Source: a virus
Reading direction: 5' to 3' (one strand)
Virus record (IMG/VR): IMGVR_UViG_3300031707_000005
Coordinates: 20,624-84,623 of that record
Length of the DNA stretch: 64,000 bases
The translations under genes were made by a program, and so were the position numbers. The notes under the pieces are model-generated. The model did not search any database and was not told the origin of the DNA. It worked only from the letters and a program-made list of their open reading frames with translations. Below, piece by piece: positions 18,444 to 27,101 of the stretch (the first letter of the stretch is position 1; each line of letters begins with the position of its first letter).

Positions 18444-19514
18444 TTATATATCAGATAACCATGAATCCATTGGAATTGATTCAGGAATTGATGGAGCAAT
18501 TGATGGAGCAATTTGTGTTCCGGTCCTAAATGGTGCTATGTCTATGGATAACATTCCGAAATCTTGACGGATGATATCAAGAGCTATTTGAAAATCTTGA
18601 CGTCCAGCTTCTCTAAGAAATTTAGGTAAATTAATTTCATTATCAAATCCGACTAAGTCATAATTAAGAGTTACACGATCACGTAGAGCAAAAGACTTTT
18701 CTCGTTCTGATGCAGACATTCCAGGAAGACCACTGGAGTATAAGTCATCAATGCTTTTGTGATGACATAAAGCAGCAGCAACTTTCTTCCTGAGTCTATC
18801 GACACCGTGTATTCCGTCAGATGAATCACCGCAGAGAGCTTTAAACATACGAACATGAGCTGGAGGAATTGCCGGATGTTTACCATTATTCATTCGAGCC
18901 CAGTGCTGAGTGGACTTATCAGCATCGAAAAATCTGTCCCCGTCAAGACCAGGGACGTAGCAAGCTACACGAGGATCCACGAGAAGCTGAAAAAAGTCCT
19001 TATCGGCGGATACAATCACCCGAATGGAATCGGGATGAGACTTACAAAAACTAGCAATAAGATCATCTGCTTCTTCTTCGGGATGATGATATATATCACA
19101 CCCGAGAAGAGAAAAAATATGAGCGACAATGTCAACTTCACATGTGGCCGCATAACCATCCTTCAAAATCTTATCAAATCTAATTCCCGTGGAAGACGGA
19201 TCAACAAGCTTCAAACCACGATTCGACGCCTCATCTCTATTTGATTTATATGTTGGATCAAGTTCTTTTCGTCGTCTTGAATACCCATCAAAAAACACTG
19301 ATATTTTGGTTATATCTGGAATAGAGTATAGCCAATTTGAAAGCATGGAAAGAGAACCGAAAATAACTCCGGTCGGATAACCGCCCGGACCAGAAAGAAG
19401 GGGTTCTCCACGACCAAAACGAGCCTCTACATATGCATAATAAGCTCTATGAACAAGATTGTTCCCGTCAACAAGCACATGACGTTCAGTCTCTTTACCA
19501 CCAACACGTCTCAT
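18444..19514 (-). CDS. 5'-3' exonuclease (FEN/T5-type, PIN-like)
   Basis: The 356-residue protein has the acidic metal sites of the FEN family: LVDGNNLVHRAY (14-25), FFDG (74-77), EEEADDLIASF (146-156), SADKDFFQLL (169-178) and GDSSDGIHGV (229-238), the last two followed by an H3TH region. It would remove RNA primers and flaps and degrade host DNA, as T4 RNase H and T5 D15 do. Its ATG overlaps the stop of the NusG-like gene (ATGA), so both are translated together. It is last in the replication operon before the intergenic gap. Confidence 0.9.
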   Translation of the reverse strand: MRRVGGKETERHVLVDGNNLVHRAYYAYVEARFGRGEPLLSGPGGYPTGVIFGSLSMLSNWLYSIPDITKISVFFDGYSRRRKELDPTYKSNRDEASNRGLKLVDPSSTGIRFDKILKDGYAATCEVDIVAHIFSLLGCDIYHHPEEEADDLIASFCKSHPDSIRVIVSADKDFFQLLVDPRVACYVPGLDGDRFFDADKSTQHWARMNNGKHPAIPPAHVRMFKALCGDSSDGIHGVDRLRKKVAAALCHHKSIDDLYSSGLPGMSASEREKSFALRDRVTLNYDLVGFDNEINLPKFLREAGRQDFQIALDIIRQDFGMLSIDIAPFRTGTQIAPSIAPSIPESIPMDSWLSDI

Positions 19515-20125
19515 TCTTCAATTGCTTTCAGATAAGATACAGGAAAGTCTATCAAAATCGGTTTACTCTTTAATTTTACATGTACCTGAGCATTTTCTCC
19601 ATCCTCATGTACATATGATATTTCAGCTTGAAGGCCCTTAAAGTTTCCTTTAACAATTTTAACATACTGACCTTCTTTAAAGCTCCCAAGTTTGAGAGTT
19701 TGCATACCGACTCTCATCGGAGCAATATCTTTGTCATCAAGCAGAGAAAATACCTTTCTGCGTTCTCCATTAATAGTACTTGTTTGAATCAATACGGTGC
19801 TGAAATACATGGTATCAACAAGTTTCAAATATTGAACACCATCTTCATGACGAATGAAGACATACCCATCCATATAAAACATGGTTTGAGATTCGTCTCT
19901 AACATTCTGAGAAACTGCCGGAACAAAAACATCAAGGGGTTTACCAAGTATTCGGTGAGCAGACCGAGTGATCGATTGAATATTTTTCTCACGTTCACCA
20001 AGAGAAGTAAGTTGAACGATGACCCATTTTATGGGAGCAGAAGGAGGAATTGAAGAAGTCTTAGTCTTAGTTTTAGACCCTGACTTCAATTTATTAGTTT
20101 TATCTGATTTGAGTGTTTTGTTCAC
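19511..20125 (-). CDS. NusG/Spt5-like transcription elongation protein
   Basis: The 204-residue protein begins with a basic, Lys/Ser/Thr-rich 30-residue leader. An NGN-like domain follows (IKWVIVQLTSLGEREKNIQSI...VFVPAVSQ...MDGYVFIRH), then a C-terminal KOW domain (GQYVKIVKGNFKGLQAEISYV, about 150-172). NusG couples RNA polymerase to pausing, termination or antitermination, and a phage copy may modify host polymerase as RfaH-type factors do. The start is a GTG inside a 24-base palindrome, which may control its own translation or transcription. It overlaps the exonuclease gene. Confidence 0.75.
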   Translation of the reverse strand: MNKTLKSDKTNKLKSGSKTKTKTSSIPPSAPIKWVIVQLTSLGEREKNIQSITRSAHRILGKPLDVFVPAVSQNVRDESQTMFYMDGYVFIRHEDGVQYLKLVDTMYFSTVLIQTSTINGERRKVFSLLDDKDIAPMRVGMQTLKLGSFKEGQYVKIVKGNFKGLQAEISYVHEDGENAQVHVKLKSKPILIDFPVSYLKAIEE

Positions 20126-20134
20126 AAAACACTC
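20111..20134. promoter_or_regulatory. 24-base palindrome spanning the start codon of the NusG-like gene
   Basis: GAGTGTTTTGT-TC-ACAAAACACTC has 11-base perfect arms around two bases. The GTG start codon (20125-20123, minus strand) lies at the tip. In the mRNA this would fold into a hairpin hiding the start codon, or as DNA serve as a dimer-binding operator. No T-run follows, so it is not a standard terminator. Confidence 0.65.
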
Positions 20135-20160
20135 TACCCATCAGTTCATTACGGAAGTTG

Positions 20161-21600
20161 TTATTTAACGGTATTTCCTGTCATTCTGTTTATGAAACCA
20201 CGTGAAAATTCTTTCTCAGGAAGTGGTATCTTAGATTTGTCTAATTCCGTATTTGCAGTTATGGGCACGGACTGCTGAGGTGTATGGACGCTAGGTTCTA
20301 TTTTATGATCTAATGATGTTAACTTTTCATCATGAGTAAATTTAATACCATCAATCTCAAGCGGTCTCTTAGATGGAGGATCAGCTTTCATAGGAATAGG
20401 TTTCAATGCGGGAGACGCTGTCGGAGTTGAAGACTCAACTGGAGCGGATCTCAATTGGACTAATGGCACTACCAAACTCGTAAGACTTTGAACTACTGCA
20501 GGAATAATTACAGGAACCGGAACCGGAACCGGAACCGGAATTTGCTGTTGATGCTCAGACGCGCTAAAAACTGTCGCATCAACAGATGCGGTTCCAGTCG
20601 ATATTATGGCAGCCTCGATATCATGCGATGTCGGACGATCAAGAGCACCGAGAGCACGAGCAAGATCACCCCAACGAAGTCCTCGAGCAGGGAAGAAATT
20701 TGAGTTGACTGGGTAAGTGGCTTTAGCTCCGACAGCGACACGAAGAGAACTTGAAATGGCTGCAACCATATTATCACGAACCCAAGTCACACCATCATGA
20801 GAAAAAAGAATATCAAGGTCTTCAAAAGCTGTAGATGGGTCAGAGTCTAATCTTGAAAGAACATTAACAAGAAGTTCCATGGAGCCATACCGAAATAACT
20901 CTTTTACGAGTCTGTCTGTAACTCCACCAATTATGCGAAGCGTATCAAGAGATGTGAGACATGTGCGAGGGCAGCATTTATTATGTCTCGCAACAGTGTT
21001 TAAAGCTTCCAAGTCATACTGAATATTTTCCGCTCTACAAACAAATTCAAGTTTAGAAACAATTTCCTTTTCAGAAGGAGGAGATACAGGATACTCCTCC
21101 AAACGAGAGCGAATGGCCTCTCCAATCTTATGCGGTTCAGTAGTACAAAAAATAATTATAAATCTTCGGTCTTCAACTGCTTTCAAAAGAGCATCTTGAG
21201 CTGCTTTAGATAAACGTTGAGCCTCATCTAGGATGATGACTCTTGTTTTCCCATCAATAGACCCATATTCTAGGTCATCAATTATAGATCGTATGCGGTC
21301 AACCGTTCCCTGCGTAGCAGCATCAAATTCATCCATGCTTGATGATGAATCATGGACGACAGACTCGCATGAGTTACATACGCCACATGGTTCACCATCT
21401 TGTATATCATCGCACACTATTGCCATGGCAACAATGCGAGAAAGGGACGTTTTACCACACCCCTTCGGTCCACTAAACATGATAGACCGACCAGCAAGTG
21501 TACCGGTATGTGATCTACGGAGTAAAAGATTTACAACCCCGGAGTTCCCGACTACGTCAGAAAACTTCCGAGGTCTATACTTTAAGTCTAAAACTTCCAT
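20161..21600 (-). CDS. dnaX: DNA polymerase III gamma/tau-like clamp-loader ATPase
   Basis: The 479-residue protein opens with the DnaX signature LDLKYRPRKFSDVVG. Walker A is SGPKGCGKTSL (43-53), the zinc-binding Cys set is C63, C72, C75, C78, Walker B is VIILDEAQRLS (121-131), and a sensor-type SRLEEY follows, in place of the SRC motif. After residue 330 the protein is Pro/Val/Ser-rich and includes a PV repeat encoded by tandem CCGGAA units (20517-20540). It would load the sliding clamp together with the delta and delta-prime subunits encoded at 39-41 kb. The call is from clear motifs. Its lineage within DnaX is unknown. Confidence 0.9.
   Translation of the reverse strand: MEVLDLKYRPRKFSDVVGNSGVVNLLLRRSHTGTLAGRSIMFSGPKGCGKTSLSRIVAMAIVCDDIQDGEPCGVCNSCESVVHDSSSSMDEFDAATQGTVDRIRSIIDDLEYGSIDGKTRVIILDEAQRLSKAAQDALLKAVEDRRFIIIFCTTEPHKIGEAIRSRLEEYPVSPPSEKEIVSKLEFVCRAENIQYDLEALNTVARHNKCCPRTCLTSLDTLRIIGGVTDRLVKELFRYGSMELLVNVLSRLDSDPSTAFEDLDILFSHDGVTWVRDNMVAAISSSLRVAVGAKATYPVNSNFFPARGLRWGDLARALGALDRPTSHDIEAAIISTGTASVDATVFSASEHQQQIPVPVPVPVPVIIPAVVQSLTSLVVPLVQLRSAPVESSTPTASPALKPIPMKADPPSKRPLEIDGIKFTHDEKLTSLDHKIEPSVHTPQQSVPITANTELDKSKIPLPEKEFSRGFINRMTGNTVK
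20517..20541 (-). repeat. Hexanucleotide repeat in dnaX-like gene (Pro-Val tract)
   Basis: Tandem GGAACC/CCGGAA-type hexamers on the plus strand encode alternating Pro-Val on the minus strand within the disordered C-terminal tail. The number of copies could vary by slippage. Confidence 0.8.
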
Positions 21601-21650
21601 GAGTTAAATTACACTAACTGAATCGAAGTTAGACCATATATGTAGAGAGA

Positions 21651-22193
21651 CTAACGATCTTGCAAAGAGTTTCCGAGTTCGACAAGCTCGTTATTCCATC
21701 TACCGTAACGTTCTGCAATTTCCGAAAACTCCTGAATCTGAGGAGGACGAATGCTATATCTCATCTCACCGGATTTTTCATCTTCAGTTCCGACGCACCG
21801 TGTAAGAAGATGATCAACGAGTGCATGGCGTTGATTAGGTTGCATATTATTCCAAACTTCAAGAGCTACAGTCATGATGAAATGCGCTTCTTGGTTATCT
21901 TCATGATTACTTGAAAAGTACGAACGTGAGATATGGGCTTCAGTCGGTGTAGCTTTCTTCAAATGTCCAGGGACAAGTTTTCCAGCAGACTTCGCAGCCT
22001 TATTACGACACAAATAAATGATGTTGGCACTAGCGAGCTCAGGGTGATGTTTCGGGATAAGTCTTTTCGCTATTTCCGCAACAGTGTCCGAGTCACCAAT
22101 GATAAGTGGCTCAGGGGCAACTTTTTCTTTCTTACCACGAACAGCGTCATTTTCTTGTTTCATTGTCAGTTCATCTTGAATACGTGCAGTCAT
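21651..22193 (-). CDS. Phage metallopeptidase-family protein with a lost HExxH site
   Basis: The 180-residue protein matches my memory of the putative phage metallopeptidase family: IIYLCRNKAAKSAGKLVPG (58-76), FIMTVALEVWNNMQPNQRHALVDH (105-128) and a closing EIAERYGRW. In the family, ALxDHExxH carries the zinc site. Here the stretch reads ALVDHLLTRC (124-133), so the catalytic Glu is Leu and the second His is Arg. It is probably inactive as a protease or repurposed. It overlaps the primase gene by four bases (ATGA). Confidence 0.68.
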   Translation of the reverse strand: MTARIQDELTMKQENDAVRGKKEKVAPEPLIIGDSDTVAEIAKRLIPKHHPELASANIIYLCRNKAAKSAGKLVPGHLKKATPTEAHISRSYFSSNHEDNQEAHFIMTVALEVWNNMQPNQRHALVDHLLTRCVGTEDEKSGEMRYSIRPPQIQEFSEIAERYGRWNNELVELGNSLQDR

Positions 22194-22978
22194 GTTCTCA
22201 TTATCTCCTTGAAATGTCGCCTAAACTTATCATCCCCGATTTTTTTCCAAATATCACCAGCATCTTTACCGGCTCCAGGGATACCATATTTTACGTCAAC
22301 AATGTCGAAATCAAACCCATGCTGATGAATGAAGCTTTGCGCACCCTTCCTACCAGCTGAATCCAAATCGAGACACAAATAAATACGACGAACAAAACGT
22401 TTTAAAAAACGAACTTGAAATGTACCGGCACCAGCAGTAGTAAGAGCAAGAACGTCAGGGCGAATAAGACGTTCCATTATGAGTTGATCCCCCGGACCCT
22501 CAACTAGAACAACTTCTCGAGAGGACCAAATAGACTCCATGTTCGGACCGATACCAAAAAAGTACCCCTCTGGACGCCTCTTTAAAGCAAATGTGTCATA
22601 TTCTTTTCGATCAAGAGATCGAATTTGAAAACCAACAGCTTTACCGGAGTATGAAGTAAGAGGAAATACGACACCGCCAGTTATGCGACGGCCAACATGT
22701 CGAGTTTTCTTTGATCCTTCTTCAGGAGCTTCCCACACCGCAGACCAGTTTCGATAATGACAGGAGTCACACCAAAGGTGTTTCTTTTCCCAATCACTAC
22801 ATACTTCATTATGACCCTGGTCGTGTGTCGGATCAACGTCGAATTCACCGCCAACAAATCCGAGTTTATGCTTCGACCATTGTTCTTTCGATATACCACG
22901 ACCAAGAAGATACTCTTGAGCACGTTCGGAGTTTTCGAGATGGCCATTCGCCCATTCAATGAACTGTTCTACGAACAT
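22190..22978 (-). CDS. DNA primase with TOPRIM domain
   Basis: The start at MFVEQFIEWANGHL (22978) follows the upstream stop as TGA-T-ATG. A longer frame to 23044 would overlap that gene. The roughly 262-residue protein has an N-terminal YLLGRGISKEQW-type helical entry, a possible zinc site (CSDWEKKHLWCDSCH), then a TOPRIM fold with REVVLVEGPGDQLIMERL (conserved Glu) and IYLCLDLDSAGRKG (DxD). This is the bacterial DnaG/T7 gp4 primase type without a helicase domain. It would prime lagging-strand synthesis. It belongs to the replication operon with translational coupling on both sides. Confidence 0.85.
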   Translation of the reverse strand: MFVEQFIEWANGHLENSERAQEYLLGRGISKEQWSKHKLGFVGGEFDVDPTHDQGHNEVCSDWEKKHLWCDSCHYRNWSAVWEAPEEGSKKTRHVGRRITGGVVFPLTSYSGKAVGFQIRSLDRKEYDTFALKRRPEGYFFGIGPNMESIWSSREVVLVEGPGDQLIMERLIRPDVLALTTAGAGTFQVRFLKRFVRRIYLCLDLDSAGRKGAQSFIHQHGFDFDIVDVKYGIPGAGKDAGDIWKKIGDDKFRRHFKEIMRT

Positions 22979-22979
22979 A

Positions 22980-23597
22980 TCATTTACGGGGACAAAACGC
23001 GATACTATGCTTAATGTTGTGAAGCACAATACTTGACTTACCACCTAGAATTTGAGTATACATCCCAACGAAATCAGGTCTCGATAAAAAAATCGGGAAT
23101 TTCACCCCACACTGTTGAATGCGACATGTTTTTTTATATACAGAAACCGTATCACGTGTTCCATCTGAATTAGAAGGAGTTGATCCATGAGTCAAATTAG
23201 ATTTCCCGGCCCATTTTTCAAGTTCTTTCTGACTCCAAGATAATGGAACTAGCACACAGTGAGGCTGTGCCTCGGTCCCACTCTGCTTTTGTAACCAGTT
23301 AAATGCAGACTCTGATGTCTTATGGATATTATCCCATTTTTCACTAAGAGAAAGCTCATAAGCCGCATTCATAAGATCGGGAATAATCTCATCTAAGCGA
23401 TCAGAGTCATACTTAAAAACACCAGATCTTATCATCCCGTCTACAAGTTTTCTTGCAACACTAAACTTCGGCGTTGATAAACTTACAACAGCCGGTAAAA
23501 ATGATGGCTTTGCTGGAACTTCAATCCAAAAGATCGTCCCGTCAACCCCACGTTTGTACTTATGAAGATCGTGATCAAGTATTCGAAGAAGGATCAT
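22980..23597 (-). CDS. Hypothetical protein, 205 aa, replication operon
   Basis: Not recognised. It starts inside the last codons of the upstream gene and ends one base before the primase start, so it is coupled to both. The middle contains a long helical stretch (SDRLDEIIPDLMNAAYELSLSEKWDNI) and a central hydrophobic strand (HCVLVPLSW). Two Cys pairs are scattered without a clear zinc motif. A primase or replication accessory factor is possible from location only. Confidence 0.6.
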   Translation of the reverse strand: MILLRILDHDLHKYKRGVDGTIFWIEVPAKPSFLPAVVSLSTPKFSVARKLVDGMIRSGVFKYDSDRLDEIIPDLMNAAYELSLSEKWDNIHKTSESAFNWLQKQSGTEAQPHCVLVPLSWSQKELEKWAGKSNLTHGSTPSNSDGTRDTVSVYKKTCRIQQCGVKFPIFLSRPDFVGMYTQILGGKSSIVLHNIKHSIAFCPRK

Positions 23598-24150
23598 CCC
23601 AAAGGTCCTTTGGAAGAGATGGAAGAGGGACTGTCGCGGACGGTTTTAGCACACGAATAAAGAAACATTTAACCCACAGAACAAAACGTTCCAAGTTGGT
23701 TAACGGAACTTCGTGAATACGCTCACCTAAAACCCATTGAAGCGTCGCAACATCCCTATAGTTATTGAAAACATATTCATCGTTAGCAACGAGTTCAAGA
23801 AATTCATCTTTAGCAGTCTGAGCGTCTACTCTCGGTTTGAACATTGAACATGATTTAGCAATATCATCGGAGTCACACATGGATCCTTGCCATTTATTGG
23901 AGTCAGATCCATACATGCAAAGATGAGTTACATCTTGTCTTCCGTGAAAAACAACAAGAGTAACCTGATCTCTCGGAGCTATGGGCATTTCAATGGACTT
24001 AGTCCGAGTATACGGAAGATCCCGAGTTTCATGAACTTCGTTAAAAACGCAGTTCAGATGTTTCCTTTCTTGAGAAGCACTAGCGTATTTATTTGCATAT
24101 CTAACACGCAATTTCCTAAGACGTTTCTCTATATCTTCCTGATTTTTCAC
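23575..24150 (-). CDS. Hypothetical protein, 191 aa, replication operon
   Basis: Not recognised. It starts with GTG overlapping the stop of the ABC-ATPase gene. The basic N-terminus (KRLRKLRVRYANKYASASQ) precedes a beta-rich core (QVTLVVFHGRQDVTHLCMYG). An aromatic helix, FVLWVKCFFIRVL, is at about 160-172. No catalytic motif is seen. The tight coupling to recombination genes suggests a partner of the primase or the repair ATPase. Confidence 0.58.
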   Translation of the reverse strand: MKNQEDIEKRLRKLRVRYANKYASASQERKHLNCVFNEVHETRDLPYTRTKSIEMPIAPRDQVTLVVFHGRQDVTHLCMYGSDSNKWQGSMCDSDDIAKSCSMFKPRVDAQTAKDEFLELVANDEYVFNNYRDVATLQWVLGERIHEVPLTNLERFVLWVKCFFIRVLKPSATVPLPSLPKDLWDDPSSNT

Positions 24151-24788
24151 GTTACGTCTCCGGATCCACCGGATCTAATCCGCTTAAGTTTTAGGCTACC
24201 GTCTTTATGACCTTCATATGCCACATGAGCATGAGATATGAATTCCGGATTATGGGTAACCATTAAGATATTGATCCCGGTCTGTTCCGATAACTGACGC
24301 ATAAAATCAGCACAAGAAGGAACATATCCATTCCAAAGAGCTGCCATTGACTCATCAAGCAAAAGAAGATTCCCCATACCCATACGGGCCATAACGGCGA
24401 GTCGAAGTACTAAAGAAATAACGACAGCAGCACCACCACCAAATGACGCAAGTGGATCACCCTCATTCCCATCTTCCTCAACTATGAAACGCATAGCTAA
24501 ACGATTCTTTTGAGGGTCTTGGCGAATATGGAAAGATAACTCTTGATCACCAAGGACATGCCTCAACCCCGTAGTAGCCAGTTGAGCGATGGAGTTCACA
24601 TTCTTGTCAAGAGAGTCTTCAAGCCAAGTTTTGAAAACTTCAGTACACTTCTGATGTAGATCAGCATTATATCTGAGACTTTTTTCTAAAGTTTCAGCAG
24701 CATCGGCTTGAGAGACAAGAATGTCCCTGTACGCTTTCAACCTGGAAACATCATTTCTTAATTGCTTCAGACGATCTAGTGACGTCAT
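24147..24788 (-). CDS. SbcC/Rad50-like ABC ATPase C-terminal lobe (no Walker A)
   Basis: The ATG at 24788 overlaps the upstream stop (TGATG). Residues 1-70 are helical or coiled-coil. Then come ASFGGGAAVVISLVLRLAVM (ABC signature, about 120-140), LLLLDESMAAL (Walker B with catalytic Glu, about 152-162), and LMVTHNPEFISHA (the H-loop His). These are the C-lobe elements of SMC/Rad50 ATPases. No P-loop is present, so ATP binding would need a partner carrying the N-lobe. Next to it are a coiled-coil gene (25920) and an Mre11-like nuclease (27102). A split SbcC is the best guess. Confidence 0.78.
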   Translation of the reverse strand: MTSLDRLKQLRNDVSRLKAYRDILVSQADAAETLEKSLRYNADLHQKCTEVFKTWLEDSLDKNVNSIAQLATTGLRHVLGDQELSFHIRQDPQKNRLAMRFIVEEDGNEGDPLASFGGGAAVVISLVLRLAVMARMGMGNLLLLDESMAALWNGYVPSCADFMRQLSEQTGINILMVTHNPEFISHAHVAYEGHKDGSLKLKRIRSGGSGDVT

Positions 24789-25918
24789 CACGTCCCTCTT
24801 TCTTTCATCGCCTGTAGAAAATGCCGTGAACGAACACTAAAAACTTTCACTCCAAGTTTTTTAGTGTCACATATTTCTAAAATTGTCGGGGATATTTTAT
24901 GTTGAAACCTAAACAGAATTTTTTCTGATTCAGTATATGAGATAACCCCAGCAAGTATATCCGCCGGGAAATCCGCAGACATCGAGTCACCAGATAAAAA
25001 TGAAATAGGAAGACTGGAAACTTCTTGACCATTACATGACATAGTCATGGAGCCATCAGACATCTTAAAAGAAACGCGACGAGTTCCCTCACGAGCCATG
25101 TTAGCCCACTGAAGAGCTTTAACTAATTGCGATCTATCAACTTCAAATTCAACGCCATACCCATCATCTGGAAGAACTTGAAGAGAAGGTTTATTACAGG
25201 AAATTCGACTAAATGATATAATTGACCCTGACTTAGGATCAGATAAAAACATCTTTGTTCGGTCCTGGCCGATTACAACATCATCCCCAGATGATTTTGA
25301 GCAAAAAGCTCGCATAACCGGAAGATCATCTGATACAATGGATAGCTCGAGAGCAAGGTCATCCATATATGCGACCGTTGCATAAGTACGAGCATTTGAA
25401 TAACCGCACTTTTCAGTCGGATAAAAGTGAACTTGATTCACTTTTCGGTCTTCATCTGTTTTCGTTTTTTTAACTAATGCAGAACACGAAAGCTGATGAA
25501 GAAGCTCTTCAAATTTTTTCGCGGAAACAGAAGAACCAGACATGGACGGCTTAGGTGACATTGGTGAGCGTCTAGCCGAATCGACACGTTTTTTAACAAC
25601 AGCTTGACGAGTTTGGCCATCACCATCAGCTTTAATCGTTAAACCTTTGTCATTAACAGATAATGTAACTTTAGTGAGCTCACTATCAAAAAATGCAGAC
25701 CTGTCAACAGACAAATAAAAATCGTCAGAAGAACTTCCGTCTGAGTCCGATGACTGAGATGAAACAACGGCATGAACCTGACGACGTCGGTCTGTTGAAT
25801 TAATCCAAAGATCGTTACCAACAACACGAAGAACATAATCTCCAGACATCGGGCGAACCAATTTCACCATAGCAAAACCACGACGTAAATCGTCGGGAAG
25901 AAAAAATAACTTCGTCAT
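24788..25918 (-). CDS. Divergent sliding-clamp-like protein (DnaN-type)
   Basis: The 376-residue length and the internal pattern suit a three-domain beta clamp. Residues about 268-360 hold VEFEVDRSQLVKALQWANMAREGTRRVSFKM, then MTMSCNGQEVSSLPISFLS, then ADILAGVISYTESEKILFRF, which follow the strand-helix-strand order of a DnaN domain. A Ser/Asp-rich insertion lies at 52-66 and a Ser/Pro linker at 115-130. It sits in the same operon as the clamp-loader ATPase and primase, and the loader would need a clamp. The similarity is weak, so fold prediction should decide. Confidence 0.6.
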   Translation of the reverse strand: MTKLFFLPDDLRRGFAMVKLVRPMSGDYVLRVVGNDLWINSTDRRRQVHAVVSSQSSDSDGSSSDDFYLSVDRSAFFDSELTKVTLSVNDKGLTIKADGDGQTRQAVVKKRVDSARRSPMSPKPSMSGSSVSAKKFEELLHQLSCSALVKKTKTDEDRKVNQVHFYPTEKCGYSNARTYATVAYMDDLALELSIVSDDLPVMRAFCSKSSGDDVVIGQDRTKMFLSDPKSGSIISFSRISCNKPSLQVLPDDGYGVEFEVDRSQLVKALQWANMAREGTRRVSFKMSDGSMTMSCNGQEVSSLPISFLSGDSMSADFPADILAGVISYTESEKILFRFQHKISPTILEICDTKKLGVKVFSVRSRHFLQAMKERGT

Positions 25919-25919
25919 A

Positions 25920-26219
25920 CTATAAACTTAATTCTTTCAACATTGGCTTGAGAATAATCTCAGCCGCGTCAAGATCTGCTTCATAATTGTCAAGTTTAAT
26001 CTTAAATACTTCTTTTGCTCTACGAATATCTTCCTGAATCGTATCAGGGTCCCAGTTATTCTTCTTACATTCTTCCATTATGCTCTTGAGAGTACGTTTA
26101 TTCTCAACCTGAGCAGCATCGATTCTTAGCTTTTCTTGAGTAAGTATACTTCCTCTCTGAGATAAAGTTTTATATCTAGACTCAAGTTCTTCCAAACTTT
26201 TTTCAATTATTTGTGACAT
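25920..26219 (-). CDS. Small coiled-coil protein, 99 aa
   Basis: Nearly all helix with heptad-like spacing (SLEELESRYKTLSQRGSILTQEKLRID, then AAEIILKPMLKEL). A good Shine-Dalgarno (GAGGAGAAAC) precedes the ATG. It lies between the clamp-like gene and the Fe-S nuclease. It could be the coiled-coil piece of a fragmented SbcC/Rad50, or an unrelated adaptor. It has no Cys and so no zinc hook. Confidence 0.65.
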   Translation of the reverse strand: MSQIIEKSLEELESRYKTLSQRGSILTQEKLRIDAAQVENKRTLKSIMEECKKNNWDPDTIQEDIRRAKEVFKIKLDNYEADLDAAEIILKPMLKELSL

Positions 26220-26242
26220 GTTTCTCCTCAGGCCATCTTACA

Positions 26243-27088
26243 CTAAAAACTCTCAATGTCGAACACCGAATTATCTATTCTACCACCAGTCTCCACACGT
26301 CGATGAGCTATATATTTCTTACCATCATCACATTTTTCTCTATAGTCACATCGATGACATTCTCCAGATGGAGTAGCTCCGAAAACTTTGAGTTTAATCT
26401 TCTTAGCAATATCAAACGTGTCGTCAAGAAGAGCACGCATCTTAGACTCGTCGTAGTCTATCCACTTAATCGGATCATCCGGAAATTTCCAAAATATGAA
26501 TCCAAGTCTGGTTGGAGCTACGTGATACTTTATATAATGCTGGACCGCATACCAAATTAATTGATCAGCATCAGCATATTTCTCACGATGTTGAGAACCT
26601 TTCCCATCTATAATCCAAACATCCGTACGGTCTTTTGAATGAATAAAGTCAGCATATCCGCCGAGCTTCAGTGTCATCCCATATTTATCATTTCCATAAA
26701 CAACATTCAAATTTTCTTCAGCACGACTATGCGGAGTTAAAAATCCATGAAGTCTAATATTTTCAATTGCTCTAGGAAGATATATAGATAAATCTCTGCG
26801 TAGGAGATTAACGAATGCCGGATCCGATACACGGTCAAAGTTTTCTTTAAAGAAAATAGTGTCGATCGCATCGTCTATACGCGACATCGCAGAAGCGACC
26901 GGGTCATCTTCAGCCCAAAGTCTTTTATTATAAAACCACTCGAGTATTTTTCCAATAACAGACCCGAACATGGCGGAACGTGAATCACGAGTTACGGGCT
27001 CTTTTATTACATACCGATAATTATATGAAGATGGACATGCCTTATATGTCTTCCGACCAGAATAACTAAGATAAACATCGAAGGACAT
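26243..27088 (-). CDS. PD-(D/E)xK nuclease, Cas4/RecB-like, with likely 4Fe-4S cluster
   Basis: The 281-residue protein starts with LSYSGRKTYKACPSSYNYRYV, the typical RecB-family opening that holds the first cluster Cys (C18). The other three Cys are C244, C247 and C253 (CHRCDYREKC), an arrangement of the Cas4/AddB/Dna2 kind. The active site is represented by GGYADFIH and VWIIDGKGS (Asp and the D-x-K type motif). It would trim DNA ends 5'-3'. Its neighbours SbcD-like, RecD2-like and ABC-lobe genes form a double-strand-break processing group. No CRISPR array or other cas genes were seen. Confidence 0.82.
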   Translation of the reverse strand: MSFDVYLSYSGRKTYKACPSSYNYRYVIKEPVTRDSRSAMFGSVIGKILEWFYNKRLWAEDDPVASAMSRIDDAIDTIFFKENFDRVSDPAFVNLLRRDLSIYLPRAIENIRLHGFLTPHSRAEENLNVVYGNDKYGMTLKLGGYADFIHSKDRTDVWIIDGKGSQHREKYADADQLIWYAVQHYIKYHVAPTRLGFIFWKFPDDPIKWIDYDESKMRALLDDTFDIAKKIKLKVFGATPSGECHRCDYREKCDDGKKYIAHRRVETGGRIDNSVFDIESF

Positions 27089-27101
27089 AAGAACACCATT
27101 C

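Noticed and set aside
26243-27088. Whether the Cas4-like gene belongs to a CRISPR-Cas system.
   Set aside because: No repeat-spacer array or other cas gene was seen; the neighbours are recombination genes.
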